DNA from: Acidobacteriota bacterium
GTDB taxonomy: Bacteria; Acidobacteriota; Blastocatellia; Pyrinomonadales; Pyrinomonadaceae
Direction: 5' to 3'
DNA length: 64,000 nt
NCBI GenBank assembly: GCA_019639155.1
Contig: JAHBSJ010000005.1
Location: 124,001-188,000 of the forward strand
Each line of letters opens with the position of its first letter. The stretch's first letter is position 1. The notes under the pieces were generated by a model. That model worked only from the letters and a program-made list of their open reading frames with translations, was not told the origin of the DNA and made no database searches. This document shows, in pieces, positions 1 through 8,548 of the stretch. The translations under genes were made by a program, and so were the position numbers.

Positions 1-118
1 CCTCTGCGATAGCAGTCAGATAGTAACCCGTGGAGATCTCTTCCGGATAATAGACCTCTGAGACCAGCCACATTCTCGGTGGCGCAGAAAACACTGCCGG
101 ATCGTTGCTTGCGGACAT
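1..118 (-). CDS. Glycosyltransferase, N-terminal fragment (cut by window edge)
   Basis: Translating leftward from the ATG at 116-118 gives an open frame to the window edge of about 39 residues. It contains MWLVSEVYYPEEISTGYYLT, which resembles the first beta-strand and substrate loop of WcaI/group 1 (GT-B) glycosyltransferases acting on lipid-linked sugars at the inner membrane. It starts 8 bp after the wecB-like stop on the same strand, so it is probably the next gene of the polysaccharide operon. A second in-frame ATG lies at residue 16, just before the conserved segment, and could be the true start. The catalytic domain lies outside the window, so donor and acceptor are unknown. Confidence 0.6.
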   Translation of the reverse strand, partial: MSASNDPAVFSAPPRMWLVSEVYYPEEISTGYYLTAIAE

Positions 119-126
119 CTGAAAAC

Positions 127-1224
127 CTAATGATGCTCCCGAAGACTAAGGCGCCCCAGCAGGATCTTACAAACCGTACTTGAGACCGTTTGATCTCGAT
201 ATTCACGCGGCGGCGACCATAGGGCCGGTTGGGCAACAGCAAGTTTCACTGCAGCAAGGATCGCCGATGGTTCAGCCCCGGATAGAATGTTGCTTCCGCA
301 TTCAATGGTTTCAGGCCGTTCCGTAACATCGCGAACCGTGACGTTAGGAATGCCGAAGATCGCGCACTCTTCCTGCACGGTACCGCTGTCGGTAAGTACC
401 GCGAGCGAGTTTCGTTCAAGCCAAACAAAATCAATAAACCCCATTGCCTCTATCAAGCGCACCTGATCGGGGTCGATCTTAATATCGAAGCTGCTCAGCT
501 TTTCTGCGGTTCTGGGGTGGACAGAAACGAGGACGGGCTTACCAAGTTCTCGTGCCACATCGTGCAGGCCTCTGAAAATATTCGCAAGCCGCCGGCCGTC
601 ATCGACATTTTCGCTGCGGTGAATGGTGGCAAGGAAATACTCATAGGGTCGTACGCTGAGTTCGCCGAGCACGCCGCTTGCCTCGATCTTTTCTTTATAA
701 CCTTCGAGAACTTCGAAAATGGGATTTCCTGTTATGAAGACCCGATCGCGGGCTATCCCTTCCCGCACAAGGTTCTCTTTGCTCCGTTCGGTATATGGCA
801 AAAGGATGGTCGAAGAATGGTCGATGATCCGTCTGTTGACCTCTTCGGGAACACGGTCGTCATAGCAACGGTTTCCTGCTTCCATGTGGAACACGGGTAT
901 CCCGCGTCTTGCCGCCGCAATCGAGGAGAGGGCGCTGTTAGTATCGCCCAGTATCAGGACCCTATCAGGACGTTCGTCTTCGAGCACCTTATCTACGCGT
1001 TCCAAGATGGCGGCAGCTTGTTCGGCGAATCGGCTGGAACGAACTGCGAGACTGATATCGGGGCGTCGGATGTCAAGTTCATCGAAAAATACGTCGCTAA
1101 GATTGTGATCGAAATTCTGACCGGTATGAACAGTAATATGTTCACAATGTTGGTCCAAGACGCGCATTATGAGCGAGAGCCTTATGATCTCGGGCCTGGT
1201 CCCGAAAATGGTCATTATCTTCAT
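127..1224 (-). CDS. wecB: UDP-N-acetylglucosamine 2-epimerase family (WecB/WbjD/CapG-like)
   Basis: A 365-residue cytoplasmic GT-B-fold epimerase of normal family length. Visible motifs are GTRPEIIRLS at the N-terminus, LGDTNSALSS near residue 92, HMEAGNRCYDDRVPEE with the conserved Glu/Asp/Arg set, and DSGTVQEE near residue 280. The family inverts C2 of UDP-HexNAc. Its position directly after a CapE/WbjB-like dehydratase and an RmlD-like reductase argues for the last step of a UDP-L-FucNAc or UDP-L-QuiNAc pathway (CapG/WbjD/WbvD role) rather than enterobacterial UDP-ManNAc synthesis. The gap to the upstream gene is 24 bp. Whether it also makes UDP-ManNAc cannot be decided from sequence. Confidence 0.88.
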   Translation of the reverse strand: MKIMTIFGTRPEIIRLSLIMRVLDQHCEHITVHTGQNFDHNLSDVFFDELDIRRPDISLAVRSSRFAEQAAAILERVDKVLEDERPDRVLILGDTNSALSSIAAARRGIPVFHMEAGNRCYDDRVPEEVNRRIIDHSSTILLPYTERSKENLVREGIARDRVFITGNPIFEVLEGYKEKIEASGVLGELSVRPYEYFLATIHRSENVDDGRRLANIFRGLHDVARELGKPVLVSVHPRTAEKLSSFDIKIDPDQVRLIEAMGFIDFVWLERNSLAVLTDSGTVQEECAIFGIPNVTVRDVTERPETIECGSNILSGAEPSAILAAVKLAVAQPALWSPPREYRDQTVSSTVCKILLGRLSLREHH

Positions 1225-1248
1225 ACGCGATATCAGGGAAAGAGTGTC

Positions 1249-2298
1249 TTAAGCCCGGTTCAAAAATTGGCCGATCTCTGAAGTTGACGCGGAAAGCAGT
1301 TCGCGAAGTGCATCTTGATCCAGATTGTTGTCCCGGGAGGAATACTCTGCCTCAAGTGCGGGCGTAGCGCCAGCGATCCTTCGAAGCTCCGGCAGTACCG
1401 ATTGAATAACGTAGTAGTCGCCCCGGCTGACGGTTCGGAAACATTCCTCCTCGGAAACCATTATCTCATGTATCTTTTCGCCCGGACGGATCCCAGTAAA
1501 ATGGATCGGCAGATCCTTGCCGTTTAACAATACTGCGGCGACATCGGTGATCTTTGCGGATGCGACCTTGGGAACGAAGGTTTCTCCTCTGCCGTCGCTA
1601 CTAACAGCTTCAAAAACAGTATCGACAGCTCTTTCGAGGCTCAAAAGGAACCTGGTCATCTCGGGCATAGTAACTGTGACCGGGACGCCTTTCTCTATCT
1701 GTTCAAGAAAAAGCGGAATGATAGAACCGCGCGACGCAATGACGTTTCCGTAGCGGACGCAATTAAAGGCCGTGTTTTCAACATCTCGATTGGCCTCGAT
1801 AAAAATGCGTTCCTGAATTGCCTTCGTCATTCCCATGACGTTGATCGGTTTACAGGCTTTGTCGGTGGAAATACCAACTAATCTTTTGACGGAGGAACCT
1901 TTGTGGGCGACAGCGTTTACAAGATTGTGAGCTCCGTTGATATTGGTCTGTACAGCCTCAAACGGAAAATACTCGCACGAAGGCACCTGCTTCAATGCAG
2001 CTGCATTGAAAACAATGTCCATGCCATCAACTGCCCGTCTTACCGCGTCGGGATCCCGAACATCGCCGATCCGAAAAGTCAGCACGTCTGCCGCGTTTTC
2101 ATAGATCACCTCATCTGTCGCATGTTTGCGGTGCATGAAATCAAGGCGCATATAGTGCTGCTTTGCTTCATCACGTGAAAAGACGGTCACTTTTTCAGGC
2201 TTTCCGCTATTGCCGCTCAGTATCCGCCGAACCAGCGTTTTTCCCAGAGATCCAGTTCCGCCGGTCACCAAAATTCTTTTGCCCTCAAACATTGCCAT
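1249..2298 (-). CDS. UDP-GlcNAc 4,6-dehydratase/5-epimerase (CapE/WbjB-like)
   Basis: A 349-residue short-chain dehydrogenase of the short FlaA1/CapE class. The NAD-binding glycine motif GGTGSLGKTL is at residue 12, and STDKACKPINVMGMTK carries the active-site Met-x3-Lys found in inverting dehydratases in place of the usual Tyr-x3-Lys. GDVRD and NAAALKQVP are typical of the family. The reaction removes water from UDP-GlcNAc and epimerises C5 to give UDP-2-acetamido-2,6-dideoxy-L-arabino-hexos-4-ulose. The reductase-like gene is immediately upstream and the 2-epimerase immediately downstream, forming a complete three-step module. An ATG two codons later (2292) is an equally plausible start. 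Confidence 0.85.
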   Translation of the reverse strand: MAMFEGKRILVTGGTGSLGKTLVRRILSGNSGKPEKVTVFSRDEAKQHYMRLDFMHRKHATDEVIYENAADVLTFRIGDVRDPDAVRRAVDGMDIVFNAAALKQVPSCEYFPFEAVQTNINGAHNLVNAVAHKGSSVKRLVGISTDKACKPINVMGMTKAIQERIFIEANRDVENTAFNCVRYGNVIASRGSIIPLFLEQIEKGVPVTVTMPEMTRFLLSLERAVDTVFEAVSSDGRGETFVPKVASAKITDVAAVLLNGKDLPIHFTGIRPGEKIHEIMVSEEECFRTVSRGDYYVIQSVLPELRRIAGATPALEAEYSSRDNNLDQDALRELLSASTSEIGQFLNRA

Positions 2299-2367
2299 TT
2301 ATTGCTACTGGTATTTGAAAAATATGGATTTTAACACTCGTCGCGGCTGCAGAGAAACGTTGCCGCT

Positions 2368-3252
2368 TCACCTGTGCGCCCTTTCGTATTCTGTTGGATC
2401 AGCCACCATTGCCCGGATCATCTCATCCCAATCCGGAATGGAAATACCCGTGGCATTCGTAAACATTGTCGCATCCATGCTGCGGTCGATCACCGGTTCG
2501 TCTGTCGGTTCCAGTGAGATACCTGCCCCGTAGGCGGCGTTCAGCTTATTCAAAAGCTCAAATTTCGAGATCGGCGAACTCGCGACATGAAAGACGCCTG
2601 AAACGTCGCTGCGGGAATTGATCAGCTGTCGGACGACGTCGGCAAATACAATGGTCGGCATTCCGGAATAGACGGCTTTCGTATAGCCCTGAACCGCACC
2701 TCCGCGATTTCCTAAGAACCATTCGACCAAACTATGCTTTGTGTCCAGTTCTCTGCCGATGATCGACGTACGCAATGTAAGACAGTGATCATCCGTTAGC
2801 TCGCCGAGCAATTTGCTGCGGCCATAGAGATCTTCCGCATCGGGTTTGTCGGATTCCTTGTAGTTTCCTTTTCGCCCGCTAAATACACAGTCAGTTCCGA
2901 TCGTAATGACCCTAGCACCTATCGTCCCGCTGATCGCCGCTAATCTATGCGGAAAGGCCGCGTTGACCTCGATGAGAGTGCGCACGTCCTTGGCTTCGGG
3001 TGCCTGTTTGATTATGCCGGCAGCGTTAATTATCACATTCGGCTTGATCTTTTGCAGAGTCTCGCCAAGATGTTCACCGAAAAGAATATCTTCTACGATC
3101 TCAATTCGATCTTGCTGAAAGATGTTGAGCGGCGGAGTGGTTCCGGGGCGTTTGCGCATGAAAGCCCAAACGTCATTGTCCTGCCGTAAGACCTGCACGA
3201 GCTTATGCCCAAGCATGCCATTCGCCCCAATTATTGCGATCCTATCTGTCAC
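2368..3252 (-). CDS. RmlD-like NAD(P)-dependent sugar-nucleotide reductase
   Basis: A 294-residue extended SDR. GANGMLGHKL binds the cofactor near residue 9 and YGRSKLLGE supplies the Tyr-x3-Lys pair; TDCVFSGRKGNY is typical of RmlD-type 4-reductases. It lacks the C-terminal cupin domain that the longer CapF/WbjC reductases of L-FucNAc synthesis carry, so it looks more like WbvR, the reductase of the UDP-L-QuiNAc branch. This is inference from length and order. Its start overlaps the stop of the heptosyltransferase by 11 bp, suggesting translational coupling within the operon. Confidence 0.78.
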   Translation of the reverse strand: MTDRIAIIGANGMLGHKLVQVLRQDNDVWAFMRKRPGTTPPLNIFQQDRIEIVEDILFGEHLGETLQKIKPNVIINAAGIIKQAPEAKDVRTLIEVNAAFPHRLAAISGTIGARVITIGTDCVFSGRKGNYKESDKPDAEDLYGRSKLLGELTDDHCLTLRTSIIGRELDTKHSLVEWFLGNRGGAVQGYTKAVYSGMPTIVFADVVRQLINSRSDVSGVFHVASSPISKFELLNKLNAAYGAGISLEPTDEPVIDRSMDATMFTNATGISIPDWDEMIRAMVADPTEYERAHR

Positions 3253-4342
3253 GACCTTTACTTAAAGTAGCTCGGCAAGCCGAAAACACCTCTTCCGGCT
3301 CTATCAGTTTCAGGCAAAGAGCATCGTTCGGGCAATTCGGCACGCGGCAGCCCTCGCATTCTACATTGCGGCGAAACACAGTATTCCCATCGCCGAATGG
3401 AGACCATGCACCCGCCCAATCGATCGCGGCAAATATCGCGATGCAAGGTGTTCCCATTGCGGCGGCAAGATGCATCGGCCCACTGTCATTTCCCAAAAAC
3501 ATCTCACATTGACCGAGTAACGCTGCAGTTTCCCGGACACTAAGTCTGCCTGCGGCAATTGCTCCGATCCCGCTCATTTCAATAATCAACTCGCCTGCCC
3601 GCCGGTCCTCCGGCCCGCCCACTATGACGGGAAATATATTCTCATAAGAAACTAACCTCTGAACCACAGCAATGTAGCGTTCGATCGGCCACACTTTTGA
3701 AGGCCACTTGCTTCCCGGAGAGATGCCGACGATTCGTCTTCCATCGAGGCCTGGCAAGACCAGTTCCTCGACAAAAGTTTGCGCCGCATTTCTTTCGGCA
3801 TCAGAGATCAGCAGATCAGTATCAGCGATCGCATTTTTCGAAACATCGATGCCCGATGAACGAACTACGTCGAGAAGATATTCCGCGTCGCGTTCGAGGA
3901 CAGGTGAAGGATGGCCGCATTTGGTTGACAGCCACTTTGATCGTGCATACTCAAAACCGAAGCACTCCTTTATCCCTGCAAGGCGAAAAAAACGCTCGTC
4001 TCGACCCATTTGCCTCTCCGTGCGGACCCTCGGCATTAAATAGAAGACACTGTCAAAACGCTTGATCCTAAGCTTCGCCAAAAGAAACGCCGCCGAGGCG
4101 GCAGGTCCTCCGCCCGCCTTGTTCGGGTAGTGTATAAAATCGTCGATCAGTCCGAAAGGCGGCAAAACGTGCTTTGCTGAGAGAAAACCACTTCGATCAG
4201 ATCCGTTCGTCAGTAGTGTAATGGAAGCTTCCGGAAAGTGCTTCCTGATTGCCCAAAATGCCGGCAACGCGGCAACTGCGTCGCCTAGATGTCCGGTGCG
4301 GAATATTAGGATCCGCTTTGAATGAGGCCCACGCTCAAGCAT
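3242..4342 (-). CDS. Glycosyltransferase family 9 (heptosyltransferase-like)
   Basis: A 366-residue protein starting at the ATG at 4340-4342, which overlaps the stop of the upstream kinase gene by 8 bp. The open frame extends further upstream, but that part is a shadow of the kinase gene. RTGHLGDAVAALPAF near residue 14 and GNDSGPMHLAAAMGTP near residue 270 are the GT9 hallmarks for ADP-heptose binding. A cluster CEGCRVPNCPNDALC near the C-terminus is seen in many GT9 enzymes. Adjacent ADP-heptose synthesis genes support heptose transfer to a lipid-linked glycan or lipid A core on the cytoplasmic face. The acceptor is unknown. Confidence 0.85.
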   Translation of the reverse strand: MLERGPHSKRILIFRTGHLGDAVAALPAFWAIRKHFPEASITLLTNGSDRSGFLSAKHVLPPFGLIDDFIHYPNKAGGGPAASAAFLLAKLRIKRFDSVFYLMPRVRTERQMGRDERFFRLAGIKECFGFEYARSKWLSTKCGHPSPVLERDAEYLLDVVRSSGIDVSKNAIADTDLLISDAERNAAQTFVEELVLPGLDGRRIVGISPGSKWPSKVWPIERYIAVVQRLVSYENIFPVIVGGPEDRRAGELIIEMSGIGAIAAGRLSVRETAALLGQCEMFLGNDSGPMHLAAAMGTPCIAIFAAIDWAGAWSPFGDGNTVFRRNVECEGCRVPNCPNDALCLKLIEPEEVFSACRATLSKGRDR

Positions 4343-5300
4343 CGAGCTCGGCACCTCTGAGGTCGTCCAAACGAATGTGCGTTGTGCCGACGGACTCCAC
4401 GACAATTCCCGCCGCGATGTTCGCAAGCCGGCTCGCGACGACGAGATCCGCACCAGCCGCGATACCGGCGGCCAAAGTTGCGATAACGGTGTCACCGGCA
4501 CCCGTTACGTCAAAGACGCGGCGTGCGGTCGTTGGCAAATGAAGTACCGAGTCGTGCTGAAAAAGCGACATGCCGTCCTCACCGCGAGTGACGAGCACCG
4601 CCCTGCAATCAAGTTCGGAGAGCAGCCTGGAACCGGCCTTTGAAACAAAGTCCGGTTCGGCTTCCGATATGCCGCAAGCGTCTGCTGCCTCGTGGCGGTT
4701 TGGCGTTAGGATCGTTGCGCCTTGGTATTTGCTATAGTCCTTACCTTTTGGGTCGATAAGTACAGGCTTTCCAAGAGAATTTGCCTTATCTATCAATGCC
4801 GAAAGAACTTTTGTTGTAAGGAGGCCTTTTGCATAGTCGGAGACGACAATAGCGTCACATTTCTCGAGCTGACTTGAAAACACCGTGATCACTTCGTCTT
4901 CCGCAACCGATTCGATCGGTTCATTCGCTTCCTGGTCGATCCTGGTCACCTGTTGATTGTTGGCAATGACGCGGGTCTTGACCGTCGTGGGCCGAGCGTC
5001 GCTGCGGATCAATAGATCGATCCCGATCCCAAGCTGTTCCAACTCGTCCGCCAGCAGACTTCCCTCCTGGTCAATGCCGATCATTCCGACCAGCTTTGTG
5101 TGAACACCCAAACCTCTCAGGTTCGCGGCAACGTTCGCTGCACCTCCGGTAGCAATTGATGACTTGGTAAGCCGTACTACCGGGACGGGAGCCTCAGGCG
5201 AGATCTTGACCGCATCGCCCCACCAATATCGGTCGAGCATCACATCGCCGATCACGAGTACAGAGGCTCCCGAAAAATTATTCAGCAGATCGATATTCAT
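4335..5300 (-). CDS. hldA: D-glycero-beta-D-manno-heptose-7-phosphate kinase (HldA/RfaE domain I)
   Basis: A 321-residue PfkB-family sugar kinase. VLIGDVMLDRYWWGD-type N-terminal sequence (GDVMLDRYWWGD near residue 18), the glycine-rich TGGAANVAANLRGLG and the catalytic DVTGAGDT near residue 265 match RfaE domain I. It phosphorylates heptose-7-phosphate at C1 in ADP-heptose synthesis. In many bacteria this domain is fused to the adenylyltransferase as HldE. Here it ends after the kinase and the nucleotidyltransferase is encoded by the preceding gene, which overlaps it by 4 bp. Confidence 0.9.
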   Translation of the reverse strand: MNIDLLNNFSGASVLVIGDVMLDRYWWGDAVKISPEAPVPVVRLTKSSIATGGAANVAANLRGLGVHTKLVGMIGIDQEGSLLADELEQLGIGIDLLIRSDARPTTVKTRVIANNQQVTRIDQEANEPIESVAEDEVITVFSSQLEKCDAIVVSDYAKGLLTTKVLSALIDKANSLGKPVLIDPKGKDYSKYQGATILTPNRHEAADACGISEAEPDFVSKAGSRLLSELDCRAVLVTRGEDGMSLFQHDSVLHLPTTARRVFDVTGAGDTVIATLAAGIAAGADLVVASRLANIAAGIVVESVGTTHIRLDDLRGAELDA

Positions 5301-6304
5301 ATTCTTGCGGTAACGTCTGCATCTGCGGAATCAAGCATTTCGCACCATATGTGAGCAACAGTGATATGTGCCTCCTGAATTCGAGCCGTCCTTGGGGATG
5401 GGACCATTAAACATGCGTCACAAAGAGACGCGAGTTTCTTGCCCCCAGATCCGGTCATTCCGATCACCCGAGCACCTTTGCGGCGTGCTTCCATCACGGC
5501 CGCGATAATGTTCGGCGAGTTTCCGCTCGTACTGATCGCGATCAGGCAATCGCCGGCTGCGGCAAGCGCTTCGACCTGACGAGCGAACACTCTCTCAAAG
5601 TCGTAATCATTTGCCAGTGCGGTTAGTGCGGACGTGTCGGTAGTAAGTGCGATAGCCGGATAAGCCCGTCTTTCCCTTTCGAATCGGCCCACCAATTCAG
5701 CTGCGATGTGCTGAGCGTCGGCGGCGCTTCCGCCATTTCCGCAGACAAGTACCTTTTGCCCCTTCATCAAAGTGTCAGAGATTATCCGGTAACACTCAGC
5801 AATGGAATCTCTGCATGCATCGTGCAGCACATCCATAACCGAAATATGTTCTTTAAGTGAATCATAACCTTCGCCGGAGCTGCCGCGATGATGGCCGGGC
5901 CGAACTTCTGTGATCTTATCGATGATGGCGGATGAAGAATATCCGGGCAACAAAGGCAGTGAGACGACCTTGCCGCCCCAGCTTTGGACGAGGTCTGCAC
6001 CGACTATCTCACTTACCGGCCAGTCGCCGCCTTTAACCAAAACGTCCGGCCTGATCCTGCGTATCAGATTCTCGGGCGTTGCTTCGTCAAAAATGATCAC
6101 CTCGTCGACCGATCTTAGACCGCTCAGCACTGCCGCCCGGTCTTCTTGACATTGGATGGGGCGGTCTGGCCCTTTGATGGAGCGGACCGATCTGTCGCTG
6201 TTGAGGCCGACGACCAGTCGGTCTCCGAGCGCGTTAGCTCGTTCCAGGAGGTCAATGTGGCCCGGATGAATTATATCGAAACATCCATTTGTGAATACCA
6301 TCAT
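5297..6304 (-). CDS. Fusion: heptose-1-phosphate nucleotidyltransferase (HldC/RfaE2) + sedoheptulose-7-phosphate isomerase (GmhA)
   Basis: A 335-residue two-domain protein. Residues 1 to about 135 are a cytidylyltransferase-fold domain with FTNGCFDIIHPGHIDLL (HxGH motif) and VKGGDWPVSEIVGAD, as in RfaE domain II. Residues about 150-335 are a SIS-fold GmhA isomerase with CGNGGSAADAQHIAAELVGR, ISTSGNSPN and a C-terminal QEAHITVAH carrying the expected His. The first and last enzymes of ADP-heptose synthesis are therefore joined, while the kinase is separate. The frame is continuous with no sign of an artefact. The linker near residues 136-150 is polar and variable-looking. A GmhB phosphatase is not in the window. 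Confidence 0.9.
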   Translation of the reverse strand: MMVFTNGCFDIIHPGHIDLLERANALGDRLVVGLNSDRSVRSIKGPDRPIQCQEDRAAVLSGLRSVDEVIIFDEATPENLIRRIRPDVLVKGGDWPVSEIVGADLVQSWGGKVVSLPLLPGYSSSAIIDKITEVRPGHHRGSSGEGYDSLKEHISVMDVLHDACRDSIAECYRIISDTLMKGQKVLVCGNGGSAADAQHIAAELVGRFERERRAYPAIALTTDTSALTALANDYDFERVFARQVEALAAAGDCLIAISTSGNSPNIIAAVMEARRKGARVIGMTGSGGKKLASLCDACLMVPSPRTARIQEAHITVAHIWCEMLDSADADVTARI

Positions 6305-6308
6305 GTGT

Positions 6309-7874
6309 TTACAAAAGGGCTTTTTGGGGCTTGAAGAATCCTGCCTTATCTATACGCTTAGCAATGATCAGCACAAAAAGTATTCCGACCGACGCGGTGA
6401 TGAGGAATCTGAACAGTGTGGGAATGATGGTTCCATAAAACCCTTCATACGAAATACACGTCAGCAGCATTATGTAGATGGAATACCTCCATATGGATGG
6501 AAGTTGCAGCTCTACCAATGCGGAATAGAAAAGTCGTATAAAAATGCCAATGACCAACATGCCGATGGGTACACCGATCGGTCCGAAATTGCGGAGCAGA
6601 TCTCCGATCGGAGTGATCGCAAATGACGTTTCGCCGGTGTTGAAATAGAGATCACTATACCGCCTTGGGTCAGAGGCGGTCGGCTTTTCAGGCCACAATA
6701 CGCGAGGAATGAAGAACGTCGAAAGCTCGTTAAAAATGTTGTTGTCGAGCCCGTATGCGTCTTCGTAAGGCTTGAGCAATTCATAGTTTGAAACCACGAC
6801 GCCCACCGTGCTGACGATGTCCATTCGCCCAACCAGCGAGGAGGCCCCAAATTCGAGGCTCTCAACCGAACTGGAACCTCCGACCTCCTCAAAGGTTTGA
6901 CCGATCTTTTCAATATATTCGCCGGCCTGTAGTTGAGACTCATCACCTTTGACCATTCGAAGCGTGGTGCCAAAGATCATCCCTGAAATTAGGATGACGA
7001 TCAGAATTCCGCCTCCGATCGCCATTTGCTTTGCCTTGAATTGACGTCCCGAAAGGATGTAAGCGAGAACGATCAGGGCGAATATCTGGATCATCATTCC
7101 ACGGTTTCCCGCGAAAATTGATTTGGTTATGCTAGAGCCAATAAGGATCGCCATCACCGGCACGAAATATAATTTGAGCTTTTCAGCCCTGAATATTATC
7201 AGCCAAAGGATAAAACTCCCCTGAAACCAAAACTGCTGGGTCAGGAAAAGGATCCCGTCGTAGGAAGATATTTCCTCCGCACGCTGAAAACCAAACTTGC
7301 TTAGCGTAAATTCCGAAACGGTTATGATCGCACCGATCGAGAGCAGTGTCAGCGAAGGGATAATGTACGACTGGTCACTTCGTTTTGCTTCAGGCAGCTT
7401 TGAGCCGAGATAGCGGCCAACGCGTTGGCCGACCGGCAAAAAATAACCAAGGGCAAGGCCGATGAATCCCAGGCCGAGAATGAGGATCGTGAACGGGAGG
7501 TCGCTTTCGGGATCGCGAACAAGATTTATGTAGATCGGATCTGACCAGCCGACGGCAAGAAAGAAACCGCCTAAACAAAAGGCCGGAAAAAAATAGGACC
7601 ACGTCGCAAATATCAATGGGTCCGCGAACGAAAATCTGCCCTTATGCCAAAGCAGCAGCGACGGGAGAATGAACACCGCCCCAAGGCCGATCACCCACGG
7701 GATGAGATAGTGATGCGGAAACGCCTCCAGCACGCCTTGTACATACATTAACGCGAGCGCGGTGCATACTATCGAGCCGAGCATCAGGGCTAGGCCCGGC
7801 AGCATTCGGTCGCCGGCCAATGAGGGAGAATAGTTTTGTGTCCTTATCTCGCGCATCAATAAGCCAATCCTCAA
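6309..7874 (-). CDS. O-antigen/oligosaccharide repeat-unit polymerase (Wzy-like membrane protein)
   Basis: A 521-residue, very hydrophobic protein with roughly ten or more membrane segments and one large polar loop at about residues 305-425 (containing FIPRVLWPEKPTASDPRRYS), the layout of Wzy/oligosaccharide repeat-unit polymerases. Such proteins join undecaprenyl-linked repeat units on the periplasmic side. RVLWPEKP-like sequences recur in O-antigen polymerase-type proteins. It overlaps the upstream methyltransferase gene by 4 bp (ATGA) and lies 4 bp before the next gene's start. Sequence conservation in this class is weak, so the call rests on topology plus the Wzx/Wzc/Wza context. Confidence 0.75.
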   Translation of the reverse strand: MRIGLLMREIRTQNYSPSLAGDRMLPGLALMLGSIVCTALALMYVQGVLEAFPHHYLIPWVIGLGAVFILPSLLLWHKGRFSFADPLIFATWSYFFPAFCLGGFFLAVGWSDPIYINLVRDPESDLPFTILILGLGFIGLALGYFLPVGQRVGRYLGSKLPEAKRSDQSYIIPSLTLLSIGAIITVSEFTLSKFGFQRAEEISSYDGILFLTQQFWFQGSFILWLIIFRAEKLKLYFVPVMAILIGSSITKSIFAGNRGMMIQIFALIVLAYILSGRQFKAKQMAIGGGILIVILISGMIFGTTLRMVKGDESQLQAGEYIEKIGQTFEEVGGSSSVESLEFGASSLVGRMDIVSTVGVVVSNYELLKPYEDAYGLDNNIFNELSTFFIPRVLWPEKPTASDPRRYSDLYFNTGETSFAITPIGDLLRNFGPIGVPIGMLVIGIFIRLFYSALVELQLPSIWRYSIYIMLLTCISYEGFYGTIIPTLFRFLITASVGILFVLIIAKRIDKAGFFKPQKALL

Positions 7875-8548
7875 TTGTCGACTTTTCTGCAGATGGCCAC
7901 AAGTCCGTCAGCCCATTGGCTTGAGAACTTGACGCAAATATCATTTATTAGATTTACGATCGCCCGGTTCGTAGGTCGATGTTCGACTCCCAGATCGTAA
8001 AAAAAGAATGAGCGGAGCTGAAAGTTGTGTCGCTTCAAAAGAAGTCTCAATGTCGAATACGAATAATAGGCAACGTGATCAGGGTGAACGGGTTCATTGA
8101 CGCCTCCTTTGCCGCGAAGCCCGTATTGAAAGAACCGCATTGCACAGTAAGCATTGACAGTGGTAATTACAAGGTCTGTTGAAGGATTCATTAGACGCCG
8201 AATTCCGCTAAGAAAACGGCCCGGATCGTTCAGATGCTCGATTATCTCGCCTGCAATTATTACATCGAATCGGGGTTCAAGGTCGACATTGTCGAGGTCG
8301 GTCAGATCTCCATTTACAAGATCGTCAAAGCCTTCTCGTTGAAGAGCAACAAGGCCGTCGTCGTCCGAATCGAGTCCGGTCAGCGATCCGGCTACATCAG
8401 CTATCACCTCATGGAGAAGCGTGCCGTTGCGGATTGACTCTTCTGTGTAGGGTGCATTTGTGCATCCCAAATGCAGAACACGCTGCCCGCGGCATACTTC
8501 GCGTATGAGATCGACTCGCTGAACTAATGAAAGATCGTCCGGGATCAT
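7871..8548 (-). CDS. SAM-dependent methyltransferase, class I (Methyltransf_11/23-like)
   Basis: A 225-residue protein. VLHLGCTNAPYTEES near residue 24 is a motif I variant (the glycine-rich SAM loop), GLDSDDDGLVAL holds the acidic ribose-binding residue, and FDVIIAGEIIEHLNDPGRFL near residue 92 is motif II with the common EhLndP sequence. Such enzymes often cap or decorate sugars in polysaccharide loci. The start and stop codons overlap both neighbours by 4 bp, so it is co-translated with the flippase and polymerase genes. The substrate cannot be deduced; an O-methylation of a repeat-unit sugar is a guess from context. Confidence 0.75.
   Translation of the reverse strand: MIPDDLSLVQRVDLIREVCRGQRVLHLGCTNAPYTEESIRNGTLLHEVIADVAGSLTGLDSDDDGLVALQREGFDDLVNGDLTDLDNVDLEPRFDVIIAGEIIEHLNDPGRFLSGIRRLMNPSTDLVITTVNAYCAMRFFQYGLRGKGGVNEPVHPDHVAYYSYSTLRLLLKRHNFQLRSFFFYDLGVEHRPTNRAIVNLINDICVKFSSQWADGLVAICRKVDN

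Noticed and set aside
517..1281. Long plus-strand open frame of 254 codons over the wecB-like gene
   Set aside because: Entirely antisense to a well-conserved epimerase gene, with no recognisable domain; a codon-bias shadow.
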